DNA of 64,000 nucleotides from Cordia subcordata (Eukaryota > Streptophyta > Magnoliopsida > Boraginales > Cordiaceae). The stretch lies in the NCBI GenBank assembly GCA_028554755.1, contig JAPTOF010000005.1, positions 10,492,501 to 10,556,500 on the forward strand, read 5' to 3'. Of the stretch, positions 24,976-37,559 are shown piece after piece. The translations under genes and the position numbers were made by a program. Numbering within the stretch: position 1 is the stretch's first letter; every line of letters begins with the position of its first letter. The notes under the pieces were generated by a model. The model was not told the origin of the DNA, did not search any database, and saw nothing but the letters and a program-made list of their open reading frames with translations.

Positions 24976-27903
24976 ACAAGTAATTTATCACTATGAATAT
25001 ATAATATAAAACTTTTGAACATATAATATAAAAATAATTGATAGGTGAATTATGAACAATTAAAAATTTTGAATATAAAGTATTAAAATAATAAATATAT
25101 AATATTCAATTTCTAAATAATTAAAAGATAGGAACGTATAATATAAAAATTATGAATATATAATGATAAAGTTGTGAACGTGCTACCTTAAGGTACACAG
25201 TATTAAATAGCTACACAATATTTAGCATGTACGATATCTACTCCCAACAATCAACACTATGCTTACATCTCAATAATAAAACATAAATGTTGTTTTGTAT
25301 TTAAAATAATTCGTACAAGAGTTCGTATACATGACATAATTACGTATCTCTATGTCCTAATCTATATTTGACTTGAAAAAAAAAATACTAATCTATAGCC
25401 ATAACACAAGATGCTTTTAAAACAAAATGTTGATAGGATAATAAATGAATCGTACAGTATCTTATACATCATCTCCCAAGCTTTCCGCGTATTTCTCTCA
25501 ATGGTCATCCCTTCTTGAGGTAGAAATACGCGCCTGGTATGATTCATTCCTCGTCCCGACGTAGAAATACACGTCCGGTTTGATTCCGTGCCCAGGACGA
25601 TCATCCTCTGCATTACTGTCCTCATCTGTTTATTTTCAACCTCCCATTGTCAATTCCAAAAATTATAATCTTTTTTCGAAATTTTAAGGCCATTCCTGTT
25701 GTTGAACACCGATAGTGTCGTCACTTCCAAATAATACTTTGGGGTTGAACCCCAAACTGAAATGTCTGCCTTCACCATACTCCTCCCCAGCCTCCAGTAT
25801 GTCCACGGGGATCCAAATTCGGGAAGATGGTTGTCTCTCTGCCATCAGTTACAAGGCAAATGCTCTTTTCGTCAACATCCGCATCAGAGAGGGGTAACTT
25901 CTCCTCTTATCTGAAAAAACTAAATCGAATAAGCACGCAGAACAAGGTTACTTATGTTCACCAGTTGCACACGAGGGAAATAAACATAGCCAAGCAAGAC
26001 TTCTAAACAGTTAAAAGGTGCTATTAGGGTAAGAGCTGCTCAGTGAAGTCCTTAAATAAGTAAAAAGCTAATTGCATTGCACCTACATGGTATGCTGATG
26101 TGGTAGTAAACCAGCATGACACCATGAAATGTAAACAAGAGCAATATCTGGATGTTAATTAGGATACACTTTGTGGCACGTGAAGTGGTTTCCAACTCTG
26201 CGAGAAGGTGGTAGTTCTTCTGGTCATATATGAATGACTCTCAGAAAGCCAAGAGTAGTCCATGCCACTTTCCTGTTTACATTTATTTATGCCTATGAAG
26301 TTAGATCTAAAGCATACAGTACAATAACCATGTTTGTCTAGTTAAGGGGATTTAAATGATATGGAAAGAGTTACAACCTGATCATCTCAAAATTTCTATA
26401 ACCAGCATCTACCATATTATCGAGAATGATCAGAATAACAGCACCCTCCCAAACCTTCTCTACTTTTTGAATATTTCACCTGTTTCCACCTGATTGTTTA
26501 ATCAGAAAGAGAGATACTTCTTGGCTACCAGGTAATCTAACTTTACCTCATGGATGCTTTTAATCTGTTGAAGTTCCAAAGGAAGTACATGCTAAAACAT
26601 AAACTTATCATTTATGATTCCAGAAATGCAAATGCCAGGAGCCATCATGCCATATGTTTTGTGCACCCTCACATTAACAATCATTGGCCCTCCCCCATAA
26701 AGTACATGCCGAAATATAAATTTATTATTCATGATTCTAGAAACGGGAAGTACAAGGAGCCAACAGCTTTCTGCACCCTCACATTAACAATCATTGGCCC
26801 TCACCCGGAGCTTCTTGATGATAAGAACCCAGCTAAGTTTTTCATCAAGAACTTTGCCGCATTTTAATCCCTATTAGAGATTCAGAGCTCCCACAAGAGG
26901 AAAGACTTCATGGAGCCTTGACATTCATGGGAAAAATATTCTGGAGGGTACACAGCATAAAAATTTCAAAGTTGCATAAATTATTTGAATGATGATCTCC
27001 AAAAGAACTTTCACTAGTTAGAACAACCCCCTTTGCTCTTCAGGGACACTTCTAGTCAAATTTCTTTATCCTTGATTAATATCTACCGACTCCTTCCAAT
27101 CCCGCTGTTAATCTTTCCAATTGATGAACTTCCAATACTAGCAATTAAATTGCACCACAGATATCTTCTTACAGAGAGAAAGGAAAAGAAAATTTCTCAC
27201 ATTATGCATCGTAGAAGTTTATATAGCCCCCGGAGTGGCAAAAGTCCCCCCTCCGCACCCCCCCCCCTGCAGGGGCACGTACGCACCCTCCTGGAAAGAA
27301 TTTGAAGAAGGCGGGCAGTGCAATTCTAGTTCTTTTATATAACCATCCCAACAAAAAACAACAGAGAGAATAAAGCATCAACTAATACTCTGATCTACCA
27401 GTCCAACCACATCTTTCGTTGATCTAATATTGCCCCTTTAGACCCATCACATGTTGGATGTACACAAGAAACAGACCTTCCAGACACTGATTCAACATGT
27501 ACTTTTTTATATGACTTAGGATCCAAGGTAGCTGCGATACCACTTGCAATAATGAACTGAAAGTAGACTCATTTCGTAGCAATATCTAAGGTATTTGAAC
27601 AGAACTTACTATTTCATTCAAACAGCACAAATTTCCAGCTTGTTCCCTAATCATGATTGAGTAGAATATCTTGAATATACAGATGTAACATACAGATGAA
27701 TGTAGTCCAAACAGGTGACATTGTAAACAAACATCACAGGTGCGATCTGCAGACACACTCTTCTGAATAATGGATTTAATTAATCAAATGATAAGGAAAA
27801 GGATCAATTCTGCTTAAAACATTCCAAAGCATTTTAGTTGCCAGATATAGAAAGACGTTATGACATGCCAAGCTTACTAACTACTCCAGAAGAAGTTTTC
27901 CAA
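24976..27903. other. Intergenic DNA between the DIS3L2 and GT51 genes
   Basis: No gene is recognised. It contains two partial repeats of gtagaaatac(g/a)cg(c/t)c(t/c)gg(t/g)(a/t)tgattc (25520-25600), a C-rich patch at 27237-27275 and the tandem duplication listed at 26584-26805. Confidence 0.4.
26584..26805. repeat. Tandem duplication, ~110-bp unit
   Basis: Units 26584-26700 and 26701-26805 share agtacatgc, cataaa(c/t)tta(t/c), catgattc(c/t)agaaa, aggagcca and an identical ctcacattaacaatcattgg near their ends. Both stay open in one plus-strand frame, but the predicted peptide matches nothing I recognise. Confidence 0.75.
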
Positions 27904-30900
27904 TTAGAATTTACTTACTTTGTTCCTCTCCAAGAGACTCATTGCCCACTTCTCCATGTCCTCCTTCACTTCCCATACCTTGCTTTCTCCTTCCCAATCC
28001 CATATATTCTTGACATCCGAGTATGCACCTCCTTTCAATGTTGTAAACAGTCCAGGCACCTATTTAATAAACCATTAAAGCCTAAATAAGCAACTTGACA
28101 GAAGTGAACCAGATTAAAAGAAACTATTTTTGAGAAAGATTGGAGACTGTTACTCAAACCAAATGTCATGGAAGCGATTTTCAGTAACTTCCCACATTGT
28201 ACAAACAAGGTCCCAAAAATGCCCGCATTTGCAAATTCATTGCCAGATAAATAGGTTATCCTTTTTCCATTTTTCCCTTCTATCTTTTTGTTTCACCGAC
28301 TACTCTGATTCTTCTTTATGATTCAACCTCAGATATTTTGGAATAAGGTAAAGAAGTTAGGTTGTTATGGGATTTTAAATTTGTAGCTTAAAGTCCAAGT
28401 ATAACATTGGAGGACTGCAATAGCAAAGAAAATTTGTAAGAATCACAATTGTCAGTTACAAGTTACATCAAGCAACTGCAATAGTGTAGAAATTTTACAA
28501 GAATCATGTGTTGTCAGTAAAAATTTACATTAAGTTGCTCAAGAGGAACAACAGAAGACGAACAGTTAAGAATTTTGTTAAAACGGATGTAATGAGCTTA
28601 TTCCTTTGACCTATGGAAACTCCACAGGGAAGTCAAACAAACTGAACCCTGAAGACAAAAGTTCATTTGGATCATGGATGTCAATATATCAGAAAAATGT
28701 AAAGCTGATCTATCTTATCATCAAAGAACCAAGGAGAATTGACGACTCATTGATTGGATTAAGTATGCTGGAAAAGGGGAACTAGTTGCAATATATACTT
28801 CTTATGCATTTGAAAAAACTGGAAGAAGGGAAGCATTCTCAACTGTATGGACAATTCTCACTTGGTCCCACTCCCCAATAAATTGCAGCTAGAAGAAACA
28901 TATCCAATAAAATCTAAGCAGCCTGGATTCCATTGACTGCATGTAGAGCTATGTCAAACTACACTGAATTGAAATAATAATTGCACGAAAGATGAAGAAA
29001 ATTTTCAGATACTCAATTGCTAAAAGAGGGGGGAAAAAAAGTTGCTTGTATAGCCCCATACTTTATGTCGGCAAAATTTGACCAGTGGCAACATCTGACC
29101 AGAAATCAGTATTCATCATTAGGCTTGACAATGCAACAATATACCTCAAGAAGAATAATAGAAGAGTAAAGCTTCCGGATACCTCCATGGACAGCATCAC
29201 TGAAAACCCTTCAACATAATCTGGCCCATGAGGATTGAGGTGAAGAGGTTGTCTCGCGACATGGAGGGCTGTTTTGACATCAATGAATCCAACTTCCACC
29301 ATCCTTCGTAGAACTCTAGCTTGAAAAATCTTTCCTCTAAGATTATGACAATTCAAAGAATGAAATCATTGAGTATAAATAGAAGCAAAATGAATAAGTA
29401 TGGATGAACAGACTCATTATACAGTCAAGGCAGATTATGTATTCAACAGATACAGTGACAGCAGAATGTATAAACCTGCCAGAATTCCTGAATGGTGAGC
29501 GGAGCTCTGGTGCAGGTATCATTCCTGCAAGCAAAGCACACTCCCCCAGACTAAGAAGAGATGGATGCTTCCCAAAATAGAAACTTGAAGCAGATTCAAT
29601 ACCGTAGATGCCATTTCCCCAGTATATCTGTCACATGCCATAATGTATGTGACAGTTGGCACAATTCATTAGTAAGACACAGTGGATGCTTCCCAAAATG
29701 AAAAACTTGAAGCCAATCCAAACAGAAACTTAATAGAGAGAGAATTGAGAAATATCTAGAATCTTCATTATTCTGATTATGATTGTATACATGCGTATTT
29801 TATACATGTTTGAGCTACTTGGTGCTCAAGTTATAACTAACAGCTCTGTCTTACTTCTGTTGCACAGCTGTCAGAAACAACTTGTAACTGACGGACTTAA
29901 CAGACTGCGTACAAATGCCACATGATATAGCTGCAAGTCAAAGTATATACAACCAATCCTAACTAGTCCTGTGCCTGGTCATAATTCAATACCATAGATG
30001 CCATGTCCGCAGTATATTGACACATGCCATAACATATGTTACGGTTGGGGCAACTCATCAGTAAGACACAGTGGCATCAAAATGAACAATTTGACTTGCT
30101 TAGTAGAAGAAAACATGCACAGAAAAATCAATTTTGACCATACAAAGTTATCGGTGTCAAGAATCAATTGACTAGCAGTCTTATGCACTTGTTGTTGAAT
30201 TGTGAAATATCACTCACCTCTCTATTTATATGTGTCCAGATTGTACAAGAGAAAGCGAAATGGATTTTAGGTTACTGTTATGCACAAAAATCACATAAAG
30301 CCATAAGCTGCTGAAGCTTACAATTTCGGTCATCTTTACTTGAAATAATGAACAAGCATGTTGCATCTCTTATACTTGACTTAATTAAGGACTAGTATAA
30401 AATGCAGAATGATAATCATCAGTATTAAAATTCTAATCTCTTTTCAATTATATTCTCTATTGGTGACAAGTATACTACTGGAACTCCTCTAATAAGTGAT
30501 AATCTTGAACCAGCGACATCATCTTGACATGAAAATATAACAGAGAGAACATGTACAGTAACTGTCATCAAGTGGATTTCCACATGCCAAAGAAGCTAGC
30601 TCAAAGTTTCGCTAACTTGAGTAGAAAAGCTAGACATGTGGAAGAAAAGACCATTTGAAATACTTTATTTTATTTTAACTGAAACTGTTAGAGCATTCTT
30701 CTTCTTCATTTCAGTTTTAGTTGCACGTCCATTGCCCTGGGTGTCTTGGTTAGGATAACTTAACAGGCCAAAGAAAAGATTTAGAACAACAGAAATTTTT
30801 TTCTGAGAAATCCTAACGCAGATCATATTGGTGACATTGCTGCCATTATTAATTGCCTCTGCATATTTAGATGCTCTATTATAGATCACTATTGTGATGA

Positions 30901-33164
30901 CTAATCATGCTTGTAATCCAGCTATAAGACTTCTAATTTTTCATATCCAGGATGCCGGTGCATTGGACAGTTGTGCATTGCCCCATAATGAAAATTTCTT
31001 ATAAGAACAATCTCATTTAGAAAACACAGGACCAAATTTAGCTAACGAAGCATGTTCGTAATGAAATCAAACAAGTTTTCAATAGAGAAGTGTTCTTATG
31101 AAGCATTATATCTGAAAGGAGAATATAAAATATCAATTAATGCACACTCGCAAACGTGACATCACCAGGACATAACTGAAAACAAAACCTTCACCTTGGA
31201 CATATAAGTGCTCAAAATTCTCAACTTTGAAATTGTTCTCTCTAATGCCAAAGCCAGCACCATCTCAGCAATTTTTCTTAAGAATGTGCGCTCATTCTTT
31301 AAGAATGCATTTTTGACAAGCTGCCATGTGGAACTAGAAAATTAAGCAAAGATTATAAAAACAACCAACTGCAAGATAGCAATACACTACTTTTACACCA
31401 GTCTGAACATTGAGATGATCAAAAGCAGTTACAGCTTTATTATTTCAACAATTTAGAGAAATTTGGAAATTTGTAGAAGTAGAAAAGTTGATGCATGTAG
31501 GAATAAACATTCCATTAAATCAATCTTGTTTTGCAATGAAGAGGGATCAAGAGTAAACACATTCCACAGGTTAGACTTCTCTATTGATAGAAACAAGTGT
31601 TAGTTAAAGGGTAAATAGGATTCTACCCAATGGTCTGAAATGTGCATTTTACCTCAAATCGTTTCTTGGATTCAAAGGAGGACAAGCCATAATTACAAAC
31701 TAATCATCCTAGGGAACATTCCACCCCTTCCATCGTTCTCCAAAATCACAATAACAGCAAGGGAAGATGTGAGATAGTATGACATCCAAAAGCTTCAACC
31801 CATAATTTGCAAGCCAATTGGCATATGGGTTCTCTTCACAATAAATATCATAACAGAAATCATGGACAGGGCAATAGCATTCCTTTGCAGGCTTCATTTA
31901 GTGGTTTTAGGGGATTTGTGTCCCAATGGTTTTAAAAGATGATGGTTCATACCTCAAATTACAAGTTTGTGGTAACTTGCACATTCGACAAACTGCACGC
32001 AATAAAATGCCATTAAAAAGACAAATGTCCTTTTCATAACGAGCAAATTTTTGTATCATATGAACAAAAGTTAAAATAGTGTGAAATAATTTAGTAATAT
32101 TAGGCTGTAAAACCGCTTGGCCAACATTAAACCACTGATTTTGGTCCTCTTGTCCTCCATTAGCCAGATAAAACATCCTAAATCTGCCCCCAACTTCTAG
32201 AAGAACGCAAATAACATTCATAGCTTCTAATTTTAAAACTGAATGGTTTCTTCTTCCAAATGGTAACGTAAAAAATATAATACCCCACGCAAACACACAT
32301 AATATTTGAACTCCACTTGTGTAAACAGTTTTATCCCCTGGAATTGCCAGTCCAATGCCTAGTAAAAAAGAAGAAGGTTGACGTTACGGAGACAATAGTC
32401 AGCATAAACATTATCGGACTCTTCAGGTGAGTTTGAGACATCACTGATGAAATTCATATAACCACACAACTCATAAGCAGACGGTTTCATTTGGTTTACT
32501 ATATAGTTTTGCCAAATACAACAACTGCACTACCCATTTCAATATAACTCTCAAAAAAAACAGCTCAAATTTTCATTGCGGCATAAAATCGAACACACCG
32601 TATATACACACACTAGCAATTGACTGATTGAATAGTTAAAGAAATGAGAACCTGCTGAGTAATGGTGCTACCACCACCGCGCCTGGACAAGGAAAACACA
32701 GCACGAGCAACGCCAACAGGGTCGACCCCGAAATGCCGAAAGAAGCGGCGGTCCTCGTAAGCAACAATGGCTTGGAGGAGGTGGTGAGCGTAGTGGTGGT
32801 TGAGGAGTTTCGCTTCGGCTTCCGAGGAGAAGGCGATGAGGTGATTCCATCTGTTGGGGAAGTCAGGGAGGAGAAGATCGGAAACGAGACGGAAGGAGAG
32901 AAGAATAAGAGAGAATGTGAGGAGAATAAGCGCTTTGGTTATGAGTGCGGGAATGGTTTTGGTGGAGGAGTTGTGAGAATCCGGCGGTGGCGGTGGTGAG
33001 GTGTGTGGAGTGCAGGAAAGTGTGAAGGAAGAGTATGGGTGGTTTTGGGGATTGGAGAAAGTGAGAGGGAAAGAGAGTTGGGTTTTACTTTTGCATGAGA
33101 AGGTTGAGGTTGGTTTTGGAAACGGACGTGAGTGAGTGGAGGTTGAGGTGGCAATGGAGGTCAT
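27904..33164 (-). CDS. GT51 peptidoglycan glycosyltransferase, probably plastid-targeted
   Basis: Five minus-strand exons join in phase: 33164-32652, 31320-31195, 29627-29476, 29336-29183 and 28059-27904, giving about 366 residues. Residues 1-60 are Ser/Thr/Pro-rich with few acids, like a chloroplast transit peptide. A hydrophobic span at about 73-99 is a likely membrane anchor. The GT51 signature follows: AYEDRRFFRHFGVD (catalytic E137), GGSTITQQ (164-171), FLRKIAEM (second glutamate E190, RKxxE motif), ISKLRILSTYMSKIYWGNGIYGIE, then LAGMIPAPELRSPF. GT51 enzymes polymerise lipid II into glycan strands. There is no transpeptidase domain, so it is of the monofunctional MtgA type. Mosses use a plastid peptidoglycan pathway for chloroplast division; this role is only inferred here. 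The last exon (IWDWEGESKVWEVKEDMEKW) reads to a stop at 27904-27906, but the in-frame GTAAGT at 27918-27913 could be a donor to another exon. The exon 4 donor could also be TCA|GTGATG. Confidence 0.85.
29561..30074. repeat. Tandem duplication of the GT51 exon 3 edge, split by an insertion
   Basis: The segment 29561-29684, which spans the 5' part of exon 3, its splice acceptor and adjoining intron, is repeated. The second copy starts at 29684 (tggatgcttcccaaaat), breaks near 29720 and resumes at 29984 (attcaatacc(g/a)tagatgcc ... agtaagacacagtgg, ending 30074). The order proves one tandem duplication later interrupted by about 260 bp. The duplicated exon piece lies inside intron 2 and carries substitutions. 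Confidence 0.78.
29720..29980 (-). mobile_element. Probable solo LTR (Ty1-copia-like) in GT51 intron 2
   Basis: The insert splitting the duplicated exon 3 edge reads, on the minus strand, like a copia LTR. It has a ctgttagttataacttgagc-type start region, a TATA-like stretch (tgtataaaatacgcatgtat), then a pyrimidine-rich end with ttctctctctatt. The motif ccaatcc occurs on both sides (29713-29719 and 29953-29959) and may be the target duplication. No internal domain is present. Confidence 0.5.
31709..31900 (-). pseudogene. Possible LINE-type RNase H relic in GT51 intron 1
   Basis: A minus-strand open stretch of 62 codons contains CEENPYANWLANYGLKLLDV. This resembles the REANxxADWLANxG segment of the RNase H domain at the end of plant LINE polyproteins. 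The adjoining open stretch 31907-32296 (129 codons) has no recognised similarity. The match is short and decayed. Confidence 0.4.
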
Positions 33165-34431
33165 CTGAGTACGGCGGCGGCAGTGGCGGCGGCGGTGGGC
33201 TCAGTTAACTTGCTAACGCAACTGACTTTTCAAAATTGTGTCATTTTTCCAACACTAGCGACTTTAGGATAATTTTGTTATAATTTGATATTATTGAATT
33301 TTATATAATTATTAATATTAAAAAGTATATTTTATATTAATTTATAAAATATAACTAAAATTATATATGTAATAATTAATATAGTAAAAAAATGTTAATA
33401 ATATTAATGTTAAAAATTATATTTCAAATTAATGATATTAAAAATTGTATTTTAAATTTTTGAATAAATCAAATCTTTTCATTCACTTTTACATGGATAG
33501 GAGGATGTTAAAAAAAAAAAAATACATCTAATGATAAATATAGGCAAAATATACTATATTATATAAGTCAAAATATGTCATGTTTGTATAATGTGATAAA
33601 TCATATTTGACAAATGACTTTTAAAATTTTGGAAGGAAGAAGGAAGGTTAGTGAACTCTTAGTTTAATACATGTTAGATTATAATTTTAATGATGCACGG
33701 AAAAACAAGTACTTTTTACATATTTTATAGTTTATAACATAATAAAATGTAACTCTATTTTATAAAATTTTAATAACCTTTATGTCCTCAAAGAGACCAC
33801 TGCTAATTTGCCTTTTAGTTTGAAAATACCATTTTAGGTCTTTTAGAAATGAACTTTTGGTTAAAACAAACATGTTTGGTTATTTCTATATAAAATAGAT
33901 TTTTATTAAGTAAAATGATGCTTGATTTTACATCTGAAAATAACACTTAGTTGTCTAAGTTACAAAAAAGATATTTTGAAATTTATAAATGTAAACTATT
34001 ATTTGCTCTACATAATATAAATGATAATTTATTAAATTACGTTAAAAATTAATAAATTATTATTAAATTATAATTCAAAATATATTATTAAATTATTAAA
34101 CATTTAAATTATTTTTCTAATTAAATTACTATTTGTTTGTGTTGTTTTCTTTTATTTATTTTTAATTATTTAAATCAATTTAGTTATCATATCAATATAT
34201 TTTATTAATTTAATATTAATTTTTGTTATTTTATATTTATTAAATTTAAAATTTTTAGTTTACTTTTAATTATTATAATTTATTATTTGTTTATTTTTAA
34301 TTATAATTATAATTTAAAAAATATTAATAACAAAAATAATGAGGATAGTTTTGTCAAAATAATTTTTTAGAACTCCTTCCTGCAAACTACAAGGGGAGGA
34401 GTAAAAAACTTTAAATTCTCCATTTGAGCTT
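33165..34431. other. AT-rich intergenic DNA upstream of the GT51 gene
   Basis: Holds the GT51 promoter on the minus strand next to 33165. Beyond about 33240 it is very AT-rich low-complexity sequence with no recognised gene. Confidence 0.45.
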
Positions 34432-34667
34432 AAGGGCTAGTTTGAATTGACTTTTTTTTAAAAGCACTTTTTTAACAACTTTTGAAAAATTACTTTTTTG
34501 AGAAGCTAAATTTTTTTGCTTCTAAAAAAAGTGGTATTTGAACTTTTTTTAGATTTTCAGTTTTTTTAAAAGCCAAATCAAATAGTCACGTTATGGCAAG
34601 AATAATGTAACTTTTCAAGGAAAACAAGGTGTTTTTTTCCTGAAAAAGCCAATCCAAACATGCCCTA
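34432..34667. mobile_element. Miniature inverted-repeat element (GTTTGGATTGG family)
   Basis: Ends aagggctagtttgaattg and, reversed, agggcatgtttggattgg. Symmetrical A/T-rich arms surround a central aagccaaatcaaatag shared with the family. Confidence 0.68.
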
Positions 34668-35743
34668 GAACTCCATTGACTTTCGGTTCAAACTAAATTT
34701 CCAAATGAAAAACCAAACATCCTATTTTTTTAAATATGGACTTTTACTCTGCAAAAGTCAATTTAACTCTTCAAAACGGAAAACTAAACTAGCTCTAAAT
34801 AAAGAATATCTAAACACAAATACTATTACAAATCCAAGATTAAAGTATTGGCCCATTTCATCAACAAAACTCAAGCAAGTTATGACAAATGGCAAGCAAA
34901 GAAAGTGGGAGAAATGCAAGATAGTGGATATCAAAAATAGTATATACCTAGATATATAAATTTAAATATATAGATAGACAGATAGATGTGCTAGCCTCAT
35001 ATGAATTTGGACAATATCATTTACTTGAGTTGCTTGGACAAGAGTCTCAATAAAAGTTGAGTTCGAGAAAATAGGGCTGTCAATTGGTTGGCGAGGGGTT
35101 TAAATCAAGTGTTTTTCTCTCTGAATTAGTTGATTGATCATTCTATAAGGTTTTTAATAAATTTTTATTCTATGTTTTAGAAATTTTTAATAATTTTATA
35201 AATGAGATTTAGTAGTTATATGAGACGTATTTACTTCTCAGATTTACTAAGAGGCTGTTTCAATTGACCTATGAAAATATTACTGGTAATTTTGATCATA
35301 AGTGACTTTTTTTAATTAACGATATTAAGTAGTTTAAATATTTGAATAAAAGCTATGATTATAAGGTAAACGTGTTGTATATATATAAGCATATATAATA
35401 TTATATTATCTAATAATAATATATTTTATATTTGTCTCCCAACAATTATGGAAGTTGTGGTAGTTATCTTTCAAACATTTGCAACTTCATATTACACATG
35501 TGAGATACACAGAACAAATTAGTATTTTTATATTTTTACTTATTAATGATAGTCAATATTTATACTTTTGTAAAACCAAATAATCTTGAAAAAAAAAATT
35601 AAACAAAATAGATGGAAGAATAAGGAGGGAAAGCATATGTGTGTGTGTAGACTAATTCTTTTGAAAGAGAACAAGGTATGATATGATGACTCGTGAGATA
35701 AACTAAAAAAGTCAAATATTTTTTTTCTCATAATATATTTAGA
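34668..35743. other. AT-rich intergenic DNA
   Basis: No gene recognised. A lone element-end-like motif gaggctgtttcaattgacc lies at 35251-35269 without a partner. Confidence 0.4.
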
Positions 35744-36199
35744 AGGTGTTAGGTTTGGCTTTTTTTTTTTTTGTGGTCAAACTTACTTAAAGGCTAATTT
35801 AAGCAAATAGAAGTGTTTGTTTTAATTTAAAAAAAAAGTGTTTTTTAAATGGCTTTAAGTAGAAAATAAAAAACGTCTTACTCCTAACATTTGCTTTTTA
35901 TGACTTTAGTACTTTGAAAAAAAGCAATTTTGACCAAATTATTTACTATCTTATTCTTATTTTTTAATTTTTATAACTGAAATATCTTTACTATTTTATC
36001 TTATACTTACATTTTAAATTCTATTTTATTGTCATCAATAGTTATTTTAACCATATAAGTTACTTTCAATACACTTTAATCAAACATGTAATACTTATTT
36101 TTATAACATATATAACTACTTAAGGTCGATAATAGAAAAAGCCACTTAAATCCAAAAGTACCTTAAATAGCTTTTTGATAAGTCAATCCAAACACCCTC
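35744..36199. mobile_element. Larger miniature inverted-repeat element
   Basis: The left end aggtgttaggtttggctt and the reversed right end agagggtgtttggattgactt are imperfect inverted repeats about 456 bp apart. There is no coding content. Confidence 0.5.
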
Positions 36200-37540
36200 T
36201 TACTAATTTAGTTGACCAAACATATAATATTGAATTAAGTACAAAAAATTTAAATTATGAAATAATTTATAATGGAAAAGATAATAGTCATTTTAAATTA
36301 GGAAATAAAATCATTGCACCAATATGGTCTAATTAGTATAAATTACTTGATTATAAAAATATTACCCATAAGATATTGCATGAATTAAAGGAAATAAATT
36401 TTTGGGGGAAAAATGCAGAGGACACATGGCATTTTAAATATGGCATGTACATTCTTTTCTACAATATAAATAGATATAGATATACAGATTATTTTAAAAA
36501 AAAAAACTTCTTTAATTCATTTGGTGCATATTACTGCCAGCATATTCAACTCGGAGGCTCATAGTAACAAAAGATCTTATTATATCATCTCAACCGTTCA
36601 TGGAATTTAAATCCCGATTATTTTTCTTAAAATGCTCTTTCTCTCTCCCATTACTTACCCTTTTTGACATTTGAATTTAAAGAACGGTTTAGAAACTATT
36701 TTACACACATGAATGATTAAGATTTTTCTCCCATATCAATACTAGCGTGATTATATTCCATGCTTTATATAGTTTTTATTTATTTTTTATGTCAAGTGCA
36801 TAATGTTCTATTATTTGGTGAAAAAAATGAAAAAAATCTATGTATAAAAGATAGCGTGTAACATAATCGGTTAAATTTGTTATTTAAGGTTCTCTTTATT
36901 TATTTAAATTTACTTACTTTTAATTTTTCATTTCTAACTTTTAATTTTAAATATTTTGATATTTTAATTCTTTAATTTTTAATTCTTTTTACTTTTTCAT
37001 TTCTCCATTTTTGTTTTTAACTTTTTAAATTTTCTAATTTTTTAATTTGTTATTTTTAGTTTTTTTAATTTTTAATTTTAATTTTTAGTTTTTTAAATTT
37101 TATTTTTTATTTTTTATTTTTTATTTAACACATGAACTATGTTATGCAAGTGCTAATGTGTTAAAATGACTTCAAAATGGAAAAGTTTAATATATGTTAT
37201 AAAAACGCTGCTGTGTCACACTAGAATGGCTCAAAAAAAAAAGAAATGATAATTGGCTCTCTAGACCCATTTGAAAAAAATGGAAGATATTAATTAAATT
37301 GGTAAATATTTCTCATTAAGGTTCAAATGGAAGAACAAATTTTATAATTAAATATGTGTTAATTAAGACATAGAATCAAAATTAGCCAACTAAGGCACCT
37401 CTAATTGAGCTTGAAAAAGAAAAAAATTAATATATATATATATATATATTAAATTCTGTTTGTTTTTATTAAAAATTTAACTATTAAATTACATTCATAA
37501 TATTATAACTTTATGGACTGCTCTATTTTTTTATTTGAAA
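36200..37540. other. AT-rich low-complexity intergenic DNA
   Basis: 36900-37130 is made of near-repeats of ttaatttttaattttt. A (TA)n run lies at about 37429-37450. No gene recognised. Confidence 0.45.
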
Positions 37541-37559
37541 TTAGTAGTTTGAACTATGG

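Noticed and set aside
25560..25600. tRNA T-arm-like ggtttgattccg
   Set aside because: It is part of a local duplicated motif and no other tRNA arms are present.
27838..28089. 83-codon plus-strand frame
   Set aside because: Overlaps the last GT51 exon in antisense; the minus-strand reading is the one that joins in phase.
31907..32296. 129-codon minus-strand frame in GT51 intron 1
   Set aside because: Unusually long for an intron but no similarity recognised and no splice-compatible join to the GT51 exons.
32733..32999. 88-codon plus-strand frame rich in Val/Glu
   Set aside because: Antisense of GT51 exon 1.
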